Positions 47,401 through 58,819 of a stretch of 64,000 nt of DNA are shown piece by piece. How positions within the stretch are numbered: the first letter of the stretch is position 1; each line of letters opens with the position of its first letter. Both the position numbers and the translations under genes were made by a program. Source of the DNA: Halichoerus grypus (lineage: Eukaryota > Chordata > Mammalia > Carnivora > Phocidae); assembly GCF_964656455.1 (NCBI RefSeq), contig NC_135714.1:167354243-167418242 (forward strand). The letters run 5' to 3'. The notes beneath the pieces were generated by a model that searched no databases, was not told where the DNA came from, and worked only from the letters and a program-made list of their open reading frames with translations.

Positions 47401-48880
47401 TCGACTTAGAACGCTAGCTATTAGACTTCCCTGAAAAGTGGCACTGCCGTGCTAGGTTGATGAAACACATGGGGAGTGGTGTTCTGCCTTTCGCTGGGGC
47501 CTGAGTCTCACTCGCAGAAAGCTTTGGACTCCCTTGCAGTGCTCTCACGCACGCACACAACAAAATGCTTCCATCCTCAGGAGCAGCTGTTTTACCTGCA
47601 GCACAGGCTCTCTACCGAGTTTTTCCTTCGAGTTAGGTGGCTGTGTTTAAGCCTGCACACACACCCTGGGCAACGGTAGTAGCCCCATAACCATGATGTG
47701 AGTTGAGAGCTGCCTTCTGTGCCGGCCTGTCCCTCCACCGATATTATGATATTGAAACCGTCCCAGGGCTCCCAACCTCAGTACACCCTAAACTGCTTCG
47801 CCCTCAGAGAGGTCGACGGTAGCTAAAGCACGGTTTCTCTACAGTGTTGTTTCTTCGACTTAGAAAGCTAACTATCAGACTTCCATGCAAAAGTGGGGCC
47901 GCAGTATTAGATTCATGGAGCAAGTGGGGAGTCGTGTTCTGGCTTCTTCTGGGGCCTGGGTCTCACAAGGAAAATGCTTTTGGACTCACTTGCTGTGCAC
48001 TCACGCATGCACACCACACAATGCGTCCACCCTGAGGCATGGCTCTTTTAGCCGAAGCAGGAATTCTCTACAGAGTTGTTCCTTTGAGTTAGGCGGTTGG
48101 CTTATGGCCTGCAGGAACACACGGGGCAAGGGTACTGGCCCCATAAACAAGAGGTGAGTTGAGAGCTGCCTTCCGCACCGGCCTGTTTCTCACTCCATTT
48201 CACGTATGGGACCCTTTCCCCGGTCTCTCATACACGAACACTATACAACTCCTGCGGCTTCAGGAACTGCAATGTTAGCTAAAGCGCAGTAACGCTACAG
48301 CATTGATTCTTGGTGTTAGTAGTCTGGTAGGCGAATGAGCTGCACCTGGGATTCTTGACAGGCTTGTTTCTTCCCAGTCAGTGTCGAGCACATAGCATTC
48401 CAAGCACACATGGAGCAGTAGTGTTAGCTTCAGGTAGCAAGAGCTGAGTCCAGAGGTGCCTTCTGCCCGGACCTATTTCTCCCTTGGTTTCACGTATGGA
48501 ACCCGTTCCCCAGGCTCTCAGCCACGGTACTCCGTGTAATACTTCCTCCATCTAGAGGTCGACGGTAGCTAAAGCAGGGTTTCTCTACAGTGTTGTTTCT
48601 TCGAGTTAGAACACTAGCTGTTAGACTTCCATGCAAAAGTGGGGCTGCCGTGCTAGCGTGATGAAACACATGGGGAGTCGTGTTCTGCCTTCTGCTGGGG
48701 CCTGAGGCTCACTCACAAAAAGCTTTGGACTCCCTTGCAGGGCTCTCATGCACGCACACAACATAATGCTTCCACCTTCAAGAGCGGCTCTTTTAGCTGA
48801 AGCATGGATTCTCCAGCGAGTTTTTCCTTCGAGTTAGGCGGTTTTCATGAAGCCTGCACACACACCCGGGGCAACGGAAC
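44446..48880 (+). repeat. Satellite unit D, 3' end and L1 lost
   Basis: The unit runs normally through alpha and most of beta to the monomer ggcggttttcatgaagcctg. There it switches inside ggggcaacgg to the monomer found near 45165 in its own alpha block. The last 900 bp or so, including the L1 insertion site, are missing. It is therefore a deletion product and not an ancestral L1-free unit. Confidence 0.9.
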
Positions 48881-48888
48881 TAGCCCCA
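48876..48888 (+). other. Unequal-crossover deletion junction between units D and E
   Basis: The left side matches the 43541 context (cacacacccggggcaacgg). The right side matches the 45170 context (acggaactagccccataacc). The two parental monomers share ggggcaacgg and most of tagccccataaccatg, so the exchange lies in this homologous stretch. The product is 1.63 kb shorter than two standard units, an integer number of monomers (four) plus the 719 bp L1 length. Confidence 0.9.
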
Positions 48889-51800
48889 TAACCATGTAGT
48901 GAGTTCAGATCTGCCTTATGTGCCAGCCTGTCTCTCCCCCGATATTATGAAATGGAAACCGTCCCCAGGCTCTCAGCCACAGTACACCCTAAACTGCTTC
49001 GCCCACAGAGAGGTCGACGGTAGCTAAAGCACGGTTTCTCTACAGTGTTGTTTCTCCGAGTTAGAAAGCTAGCTGTTAGACTTCCATGCAAAAGTGGGGC
49101 CGCAGTCCTAGCTTCATGGAGCAAGTGGGGAGTCGTGTTCTGGCTTCTTCCGGGGCCTGGGTCTCACAAGGAAAATGCTTTTGGACTCACTTGCAGTGCG
49201 CTCACGCATGCACACAGCAAAATGCGTCCACCCTGAGGCATGGCTCTTTTAGCCGAAGCAGGAATTCCCTACAGAGTTGTTCCTTTGAGTTAGGTGGTTG
49301 GCTTTAGGCCTGCAGGCACCCCCGGGGCAAGGGCACTAGCCTCATCAACCAGAGGTGACTTGAGAGCTGCCTTCCGCACCGGCCTGTTTCTCACTCCATT
49401 TCACGCCTGGGACCCTTTCCCCAGTCTCTCGTACACGAGCAGGGTCAAATTCCTCCTGCTTCAGGAACGGCAATGTTAACTCAAGCGCAGTCACTCTAGA
49501 GGATTGATTCTTGGTGTTAGTAGCCTGGGAACTAGGCATCCAGGCACACAGGGTACAGCAGTGCTAATCTCCTCAAACAAGAGGTGAGTCGACAGCAGCC
49601 TTCCTTCCAGGCCTGCTTCTCACTCCGAGTTACGTTTAGGTTCCATTTCTCATGCTTTCACAAAAACACACAACAGATGAAGTGCACGCTCAGGAAGGGC
49701 GATCTTTGCTGAGGCACGGGTTCTCTACAGTTTTGTTCCTTTGCGTTGCGTGGATGGCACTGAGGACTCCACGCACACACGGGAGAGCCGATCTAGTTTC
49801 CCGAAACAAGAGTTGAGTCCATAGGGGCCTTCTGCCCATGCTTATTTCTCCCTCCGAATTCGGCTGGGACTCCTTCCCCAGGTTTGCACTCAAGCAGACT
49901 TGAAAATGCTGCCACCCTGTGGAGAGGCGAACGAGCTGAAGCTGGGGTTCTTGAGCGGCTTCTTTCTGCCAAATCAGTGTGGAGCCCTTAGCATTCCTAT
50001 GCACACATGGAGCCGAAGTGTTAGCTTCAGGTAACAAGAGCTGAGTCGAGAGGAGCCTTCTGGCCCGGACTCCTTCTCCCTCGGTTTCACGTAAGGAACC
50101 CGTTCCTCAGGCTCTCACCCACGGTAGCCTGGAAAGTGCTTCCTCCCTCAGAGAGGTGGATGGTAGCTAAAGCACGGTTTCTCTACCGTGTTGTTTCTTC
50201 CAGGGAGAACGCTAGCGATTAGATTTCCATGCAAAAGTAGGGCCGCAGTGCTAGCTAAATGAAACACACGGGGAGTCGTCTTCTGCCTTTTGCTGGGGCC
50301 TGAGTCTCACTCGCAGAAACTTTGGACTCCCTTGCAGTCCTCTCACGCACGCACACAACCAAATGCTTCCACCCTCAGGAGCGGCTGTTTGAGCTGAAGC
50401 ACGGATTCTCTACCGTGTTTTTCCTTTGAGTTAGGTGGCTGTCTTTCAGCCTGCACACACACCCAGGGCAACGGTACTAGCCCCATAACCATGATGTGAG
50501 TTGAGAGCTGCCTTCTGTACCGGCCTGTCTCTCCCCCGATTTTACAAAATGGAAAATGTCCCCAGGCTCTCAGCCACAGTACACCCTAAACTGCTTCGCC
50601 CACAGAGAGGTCGACGGTAGCTAAAGCACGGTTTCTCTACTGTGTAGTTTCTTCGAGTTAGAACGCTAGCTCTTAGACTTCCATGCAAATGTGGGGCTGC
50701 CGTGCTAGCTTGGTAAAACACATGGGGAGTCGTGTTCTGCCTTTCGCTGGGGCCTGAGTCTCACTCGCAAAATGCTTTGGACTCCCTTGCAGTGCTCTCA
50801 CGCACGCACACAACAAAAGGCTTCCACCCTTAGGAGCAGCTGTTTTACCTGCAGCTCGGATTCCCTACCGAGTTTTTCCTTCGAGTTAAGTGGCTGTCTT
50901 TAAGCCTGCACACACCCACGGGGCAACGGAACTAGCCCCTTAAGCATGTAGTGAGTTGAGAGCTGCCTTCTGTACCGGACTGTCTCTCCCCCTATATTCC
51001 GAAATGGAAACCGTCCCCAGGCTCTCAGCCACAGTACACCCTAAACTGCTTCGCCCACACAGAGGTCGACGGTAGCTAAAGCACGGCTTCTCTACAGTGT
51101 TGTTTCTTCGACTTAGAACGCTAGCTATTAGACTTCCCTGAAAAGTGGCGAGGCGTGCTAGCTTGATGAAACACATGGGGAGTGGTGTTCTGCCTTTCGC
51201 TGGGGCCTGAGTCTCACTCGCAGAAAGCTTTGGACTCCCTTGCAGTGCTCTCACGCACGCACACAACAAAATGCTTCCACCCTCCGGAGCAGCTGTTTTA
51301 CCTGCAGCACAGGCTCTCTACCGAGTTTTTCCTTCGAGTTAGGTGGCTGTGTTTAAGCCTGCACACACACCCTGGGCAACGGTAGTAGCCCCATAACCAT
51401 GATGTGAGTTGAGAGCTGCCTTCTGTGCCGGCCTGTCCCTCCACCGATATTATGATATTGAAACCGTCCCAGGGCTCCCAACCTCAGTACACCCTAAACT
51501 GCTTCGCCCTCAGAGAGGTCGACGGTAGCTAAAGCACGGTTTCTCTACAGTGTTGTTTCTTCGACTTAGAAAGCTAACTATCAGACTTCCATGCAAAAGT
51601 GGGGCCGCAGTATTAGATTCATGGAGCAAGTGGGGAGTCGTGTTCTGGCTTCTTCTGGGGCCTGGGTCTCACAAGGAAAATGCTTTTGGACTCACTTGCT
51701 GTGCACTCACGCATGCCCACCACACAATGCGTCCACCCTGAGGCATGGCTCTTTTAGCCGAAGCAGGAATTCTCTACAGAGTTGTTCCTTTGAGTTAGGC

Positions 51801-53485
51801 GGTTGGCTTATGGCCTGCAGGAACACACGGGGCAAGGGTACTGGCCTCATAAACAAGAGGTGAGTTGAGAGCTGCCTTCCGCACCGGCCTGTTTCTCACT
51901 CCATTTCACGTATGGGACCCTTTCCCCGGTCTCTCATACACGAACACTATACAACTCCTGCGGCTTCAGGAACTGCAATGTTAGCTAAAGCGCAGTAACG
52001 CTACAGCATTGATTCTTGGTGTTAGTAGTCTGGTAGGCGAATGAGCTGCACCTGGGATTCTTGACAGGCTTGTTTCTTCCCAGTCAGTGTCGAGCACATA
52101 GCATTCCAAGCACACATGGAGCAGTAGTGTTAGCTTCAGGTAGCAAGAGCTGAGTCCAGAGGTGCCTTCTGCCCGGACCTATTTCTCCCTTGGTTTCACG
52201 TATGGAACCCGTTCCCCAGGCTCTCAGCCACGGTACTCCGTGTAATACTTCCTCCATCTAGAGGTCGACGGTAGCTAAAGCAGGGTTTCTCTACAGTGTT
52301 GTTTCTTCGAGTTAGAACACTAGCTGTTAGACTTCCATGCAAAAGTGGGGCTGCCGTGCTAGCGTGATGAAACACATGGGGAGTCGTGTTCTGCCTTCTG
52401 CTGGGGCCTGAGGCTCACTCACAAAAAGCTTTGGACTCCCTTGCAGGGCTCTCATGCACGCACACAACATAATGCTTCCACCTTCAAGAGCGGCTCTTTT
52501 AGCTGAAGCATGGATTCTCCAGCGAGTTTTTCCTTCGAGTCAGGCGGTTTTCATGAAGCCTGCACACACACCCGGGGCAACGGTACTAGCCCCATAACCA
52601 TGGTGTGAGTTGAGAGCAGCCTTCTCTCCGGCCTGTCTCTCCCTCGATTTTAGGAAACGGAACCCGTCCCCAGGCTCTCACCCACCGTACACCCTAAACT
52701 GCTTCCTCCCACACAGAGGTCGTCGGTAGCTAAAGCACGGTTTCTCTTCAGTGTTGTTTCTCCGAGTTAGAACGCTTGCTATTAATGTCCACAATAGCCA
52801 AACTGTGGAAAGAGCCAAGATGTCCACCAACAGATGAATGGATAAAGAAGAGGGGGTATATATATATATACAATGGAATATTATGCAGCCATCAAAAGGA
52901 ATGAGATCTTGCCCTCTGCAACGACGTGGATGGAACTGGAGGGTATCATGCGGAGCGAAATAAGTCAAACAGAGAAAGACATGTATCATATGACCTCACT
53001 GATATGAGGAATTCTTAATCTCAGGAAACAAACTGAGGGTTGCTGGAGTGGGGGCTGGGGTGGGAGGGATGGGGTCACTGGGTGTTGGACACTGGGGAGG
53101 GTATGTGTTCTGGTAAGCGCTGTGAATTGTGCAAGACTGTTGAATCTCAGATCTGTACCTCTGAAACAAATAATGCAATATATGTTAAGAAAGAAAAAAA
53201 GAAGAAGAAGAATGTAGCAGGAGGGGAAGAATGAAGGGGGGAAAATCGGAGGGGGAAAAGAACCATGAGAGACGATGGACTCTGAAAAACAAACTGAGGG
53301 TTCTAGAGGGGAGGGGGGTGGGAGGATGGGTTAGCCTGGTGATGGGTATTGAGCAGGGCACGATCTGCATGGAGCACTGGGTGATATGCACAAACAATGA
53401 ATCATGGAACACTATATCTAAAACTAATGATGTAATGTATGGGGATTAACATAACAATAAAAACATTTAATAATAATAATAATAA
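48881..53485 (+). repeat. Satellite unit E, 5' end lost
   Basis: It starts at the deletion junction and lacks the first 727 bp of a standard unit. The rest is normal, with a complete L1 at its end. It carries the marker gtggcgaggcgtgctagc (about 51145), shared only with the unit at 61.8 kb. The phrase ccaggctctcagccacag at about 51018 replaces the usual ccaggctgccagccacag. Confidence 0.92.
52785..53485 (+). mobile_element. Same L1 in unit E
   Basis: Seven TA units and the substitution catgcggagcg (standard copies have catgctgagcg). The L1 expected one unit earlier, near 49.1 kb, is absent because of the D/E deletion. Confidence 0.97.
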
Positions 53486-56400
53486 AGAACGCTTGCTATT
53501 AGACTTCCATGCAAAAGTGGGGCCGCAGTGCTAGCTTCATGAAACAAGTGGGGAGTCGTGTTCTGTCTTCTGCCGGGGCCTGAGTCCCACACGGAAAATG
53601 GGTCTGGACTCCCTTGCAGTGCTCTCACGCACGCACACAACAAAATGCTGCCACCCTCAGGAGCAGCTGTTTTACCTGCAGCACAGGCTCTCAACCGAGT
53701 TTTTCCTTCGAGTTAGGTGGCTGTGTTTAAGCCTGCACACACACCCTGGGCAATGGTACTAGCCCCATAACCATGATGTGAGTTGAGAGCTGCCTTCTGT
53801 ACCGGCCTGTCTCTCCCCGATATTACGATATTGAAACCGTCCCAGGGCTCTCAGCCACAGTACACCCTAAACTGCTTCGCCCACACAGAGGTCGACGGTA
53901 GCTAAAGCACGGCTTCTCTCCAGTGTTGTTTCTTCGAGTTACAACGCTAGCTATTAGACTTCCATGCAAAAGTGGGGCTGCCGTGCTAGCGTGATGAAAC
54001 ACATGGGGAGTCGTGTTCTGCCTTTCGCTGGGGCCTGAGTCTCACTCGCAAAAAGCTTTGGACTCCCTTGCAGTGCTCTCACGCACGCACACAACAAAAT
54101 GCTTGCACCCTCAGGAGCAGCTCTTTTACCTGCAGCACAGGCTCTCTACCGAGTTTTTCCTTCGAGTTAGGTGGCTGTGTTTAAGCCTGCACACACCCAC
54201 GGGGCAACGGAACTAGCCCCATAACCATGTAGTGAGTTCAGATCTGCCTTATGTGCCAGCCTGTCTCTCCCCCGATATGATGAAATGGAAACCGTCCCCA
54301 GGCTCTCAGCCACAGTACACCCTAAACTGCTTCGCCCACAGAGAGGTCGACGGTAGCTAAAGCACGGTTTCTCTACAGTGTTGTTTCTCCGAGTTAGAAA
54401 GCTAGCTGTTAGACTTCCATGCAAAAGTGGGGCCGCAGTCCTAGCTTCATGGAGCAAGTGGGGAGTCGTGTTCTGGCTTCTTCCGGGGCCTGGGTCTCAC
54501 AAGGAAAATGCTTTTGGACTCACTTGCAGTGCGCTCACGCATGCACACAGCAAAATGCGTCCACCCTGAGGCATGGCTCTTTTAGCCGAAGCAGGAATTC
54601 CCTACAGAGTTGTTCCTTTGAGTTAGGTGGTTGGCTTTAGGCCTGCAGGCACCCCCGGGGCAAGGGCACTAGCCTCATCAACCAGAGGTGACTTGAGAGC
54701 TGCCTTCCGCACCGGCCTGTTTCTCACTCCATTTCACGTCTGGGACCCTTTCCCCGGTCTCTCGTACACGAGCAGGGTCAAATTCCTCCTGCTTCAGGAA
54801 CGGCAATGTTAACTCAAGCGCAGTCACTCTAGAGGATTGATTCTTGGTGTTAGTAGCCTGGGAACTAGGCATCCAGGCACACAGGGTACAGCAGTGCTAA
54901 TCTCCTCAAACAAGAGGTGAGTCGACAGCAGCCTTCCTTCCAGGCCTGCTTCTCACTCCGAGTTACGTTTAGGTTCCATTTCTCATGCTTTCACAAAAAC
55001 ACACAACAGATGAAGTGCACGCTCAGGAAGGGCGATCTTTGCTGAGGCACGGGTTCTCTACAGTTTTGTTCCTTTGCGTTGCGTGGATGGCACTGAGGAC
55101 TCCACGCACACACGGGAGAGCCGATCTCGTTTCCCGAAACAAGAGTTGAGTCCATAGGGGCCTTCTGCCCATGCTTATTTCTCCCTCCGAATTCGGCTGG
55201 GACTCCTTCCCCAGGTTTGCACTCAAGCAGACTTGAAAATGCTGCCACCCTGTGGAGAGGCGAACGAGCTGAAGCTGGGGTTCCTGAGCGGCTTCTTTCT
55301 GCCAAATCAGTGTGGAGCCCTTAACATTCCTATGCACACATGGAGCCGAAGTGTTAGCTTCAGGTAACAAGAGCTGAGTCGAGAGGAGCCTTCTGGCCCG
55401 GACTCCTTCTCCCTCGGTTTCACGTAAGGAACCCGTTCCTCAGGCTCTCACCCACGGTAGCCTGGAAAGTGCTTCCTCCCTCAGAGAGGTGGATGGTAGC
55501 TAAAGCACGGTTTCTCTACCGTGTTGTTTCTTCCAGGGAGAACGCTAGCGATTAGATTTCCATGCAAAAGTAGGGCCGCAGTGCTAGCTAAATGAAACAC
55601 ACGGGGAGTCGTCTTCTGCCTTTTGCTGGGGCCTGAGTCTCACTCGCAGAAACTTTGGACTCCCTTGCAGTCCTCTCACGCACGCACACAACCAAATGCT
55701 TCCACCCTCAGGAGCGGCTGTTTGAGCTGAAGCACGGATTCTCTACCGTGTTTTTCCTTTGAGTTAGGTGGCTGTCTTTCAGCCTGCACACACACCCAGG
55801 GCAACGGTACTAGCCCCATAACCATGATGTGAGTTGAGAGCTGCCTTCTGTACCGGCCGGTCTCTCCCCCGATTTTACAAAATGGAAAATGTCCCCAGGC
55901 TCTCAGCCACAGTACACCCTAAACTGCTTCGCCCACAGAGAGGTCGACGGTAGCTAAAGCACGGTTTCTCTACTGTGTAGTTTCTTCGAGTTCGAACGCT
56001 AGCTCTTAGACTTCCATGCAAATGTGGGGCTGCCGTGCTAGCTTGGTAAAACACATGGGGAGTCGTGTTCTGCCTTTCGCTGGGGCCTGAGTCTCACTCG
56101 CAAAATGCTTTGGACTCCCTTGCAGTGCTCTCACGCACGCACACAACAAAAGGCTTCCACCCTTAGGAGCAGCTGTTTTACCTGCAGCTCGGATTCCCTA
56201 CCGAGTTTTTCCTTCGAGTTAAGTGGCTGTCTTTAAGCCTGCACACACCCACGGGGCAACGGAACTAGCCCCTTAAGCATGTAGTGAGTTGAGAGCTGCC
56301 TTCTGTACCGGACTGTCTCTCCCCCTATATTCCGAAATGGAAACCGTCCCCAGGCTGCCAGCCACAGTACACCCTAAACTGCTTCGCCCACACAGAGGTC

Positions 56401-58819
56401 GACGGTAGCTAAAGCACGGCTTCTCTAAAGTGTTCTTTCTTCGACTTAGAACGCTAGCTATTAGACTTCCATGAAAAGTGGCGCTGCCGTGCTAGGTTGA
56501 TGAAACACATGGGGAGTGGTGTTCTGCCTTTCGCTGGGGCCTGAGTCTCACTCGCAGAAAGCTTTGGACTCCCTTGCAGTGCTCTCACGCACGCACACAA
56601 CAAAATGCTTCCACCCTCAGGAGCAGCTGTTTTACCTGCAGCACAGGCTCTCTACCGAGTTTTTCCTTCGAGTTAGGTGGCTGTGTTTAGGCCTGCACAC
56701 ACACCCTGGGCAACGGTAGTAGCCCCATAACCATGATGTGAGTTGAGAGCTGCCTTCTGTGCCGGCCTGTCCCTCCACCGATATTATGATATTGAAACCG
56801 TCCCAGGGCTCCCAACCTCAGTACACCCTAAACTGCTTCGCCCTCAGAGAGGTCGACGGTAGCTAAAGCACGGTTTCTCTACAGTGTTGTTTCTTCGACT
56901 TAGAAAGCTAACTATCAGACTTCCATGCAAAAGTGGGGCCGCAGTATTAGATTCATGGAGCAAGTGGGGAGTCGTGTTCTGGCTTCTTCTGGGGCCTGGG
57001 TCTCACAAGGAAAATGCTTTTGGACTCACTTGCTGTGCACTCACGCATGCCCACCACACAATGCGTCCACCCTGAGGCATGGCTCTTTTAGCCGAAGCAG
57101 GAATTCTCTACAGAGTTGTTCCTTTGAGTTAGGCGGTTGGCTTATGGCCTGCAGGAACACACGGGGCAAGGGTACTGGCCTCATAAACAAGAGGTGAGTT
57201 GAGAGCTGCCTTCCGCACCGGCCTGTTTCTCACTCCATTTCACGTATGGGACCCTTTCCCCGGTCTCTCATACACGAACACTATACAACTCCTGCGGCTT
57301 CAGGAACTGCAATGTTAGCTAAAGCGCAGTAACGCTACAGCATTGATTCTTGGTGTTAGTAGTCTGGTAGGCGAATGAGCTGCACCTGGGATTCTTGACA
57401 GGCTTGTTTCTTCCCAGTCAGTGTCGAGCACATAGCATTCCAAGCACACATGGAGCAGTAGTGTTAGCTTCAGGTAGCAAGAGCTGAGTCCAGAGGTGCC
57501 TTCTGCCCGGACCTATTTCTCCCTTGGTTTCACGTATGGAACCCGTTCCCCAGGCTCTCAGCCACGGTACTCCGTGTAATACTTCCTCCATCTAGAGGTC
57601 GACGGTAGCTAAAGCAGGGTTTCTCTACAGTGTTGTTTCTTCGAGTTAGAACACTAGCTGTTAGACTTCCATGCAAAAGTGGGGCTGCCGTGCTAGCGTG
57701 ATGAAACACATGGGGAGTCGTGTTCTGCCTTCTGCTGGGGCCTGAGGCTCACTCACAAAAAGCTTTGGACTCCCTTGCAGGGCTCTCATGCACGCACACA
57801 ACATAATGCTTCCACCTTCAAGAGCGGCTCTTTTAGCTGAAGCATGGATTCTCCAGCGAGTTTTTCCTTCGAGTCAGGCGGTTTTCATGAAGCCTGCACA
57901 CACACCCGGGGCAACGGTACTAGCCCCATAACCATGGTGTGAGTTGAGAGCAGCCTTCTCTCCGGCCTGTCTCTCCCTCGATTTTAGGAAACGGAACCCG
58001 TCCCCAGGCTCTCACCCACCGTACACCCTAAACTGCTTCCTCCCACACAGAGGTCGTCGGTAGCTAAAGCACGGTTTCTCTTCAGTGTTGTTTCTCCGAG
58101 TTAGAACGCTTGCTATTAATGTCCACAATAGCCAAACTGTGGAAAGAGCCAAGATGTCCACCAACAGATGAATGGATAAAGAAGAGGGGGTATATATATA
58201 TATACAATGGAATATTATGCAGCCATCAAAAGGAATGAGATCTTGCCCTCTGCAACGACGTGGATGGAACTGGAGGGTATCATGCGGAGCGAAATAAGTC
58301 AAACAGAGAAAGACATGTATCATATGACCTCACTGATATGAGGAATTCTTAATCTCAGGAAACAAACTGAGGGTTGCTGGAGTGGGGGCTGGGGTGGGAG
58401 GGATGGGGTCACTGGGTGTTGGACACTGGGGAGGGTATGTGTTCTGGTAAGCGCTGTGAATTGTGCAAGACTGTTGAATCTCAGATCTGTACCTCTGAAA
58501 CAAATAATGCAATATATGTTAAGAAAGAAAAAAAGAAGAAGAAGAATGTAGCAGGAGGGGAAGAATGAAGGGGGGAAAATCGGAGGGGGAAAAGAACCAT
58601 GAGAGACGATGGACTCTGAAAAACAAACTGAGGGTTCTAGAGGGGAGGGGGGTGGGAGGATGGGTTAGCCTGGTGATGGGTATTGAGCAGGGCACGATCT
58701 GCATGGAGCACTGGGTGATATGCACAAACAATGAATCATGGAACACTATATCTAAAACTAATGATGTAATGTATGGGGATTAACATAACAATAAAAACAT
58801 TTAATAATAATAATAATAA
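53486..58819 (+). repeat. Satellite unit F
   Basis: A complete 5,334 bp unit. It shares a L1 substitution (catgcggagcg) and seven TA repeats with the L1 of unit E. It shares gagttcgaacgct (about 55989) and gcacgcccaccac-type changes with unit G, which suggests exchange among E, F and G. Confidence 0.93.
58119..58819 (+). mobile_element. Same L1 in unit F
   Basis: Seven TA units, with the catgcggagcg change shared with unit E. This indicates recent common descent or conversion between E and F. Confidence 0.97.

Noticed and set aside
48881..49050. Ancestral L1-free unit
   Set aside because: The missing segment includes about four monomers along with the L1. This is a later deletion and not a pre-insertion empty site.
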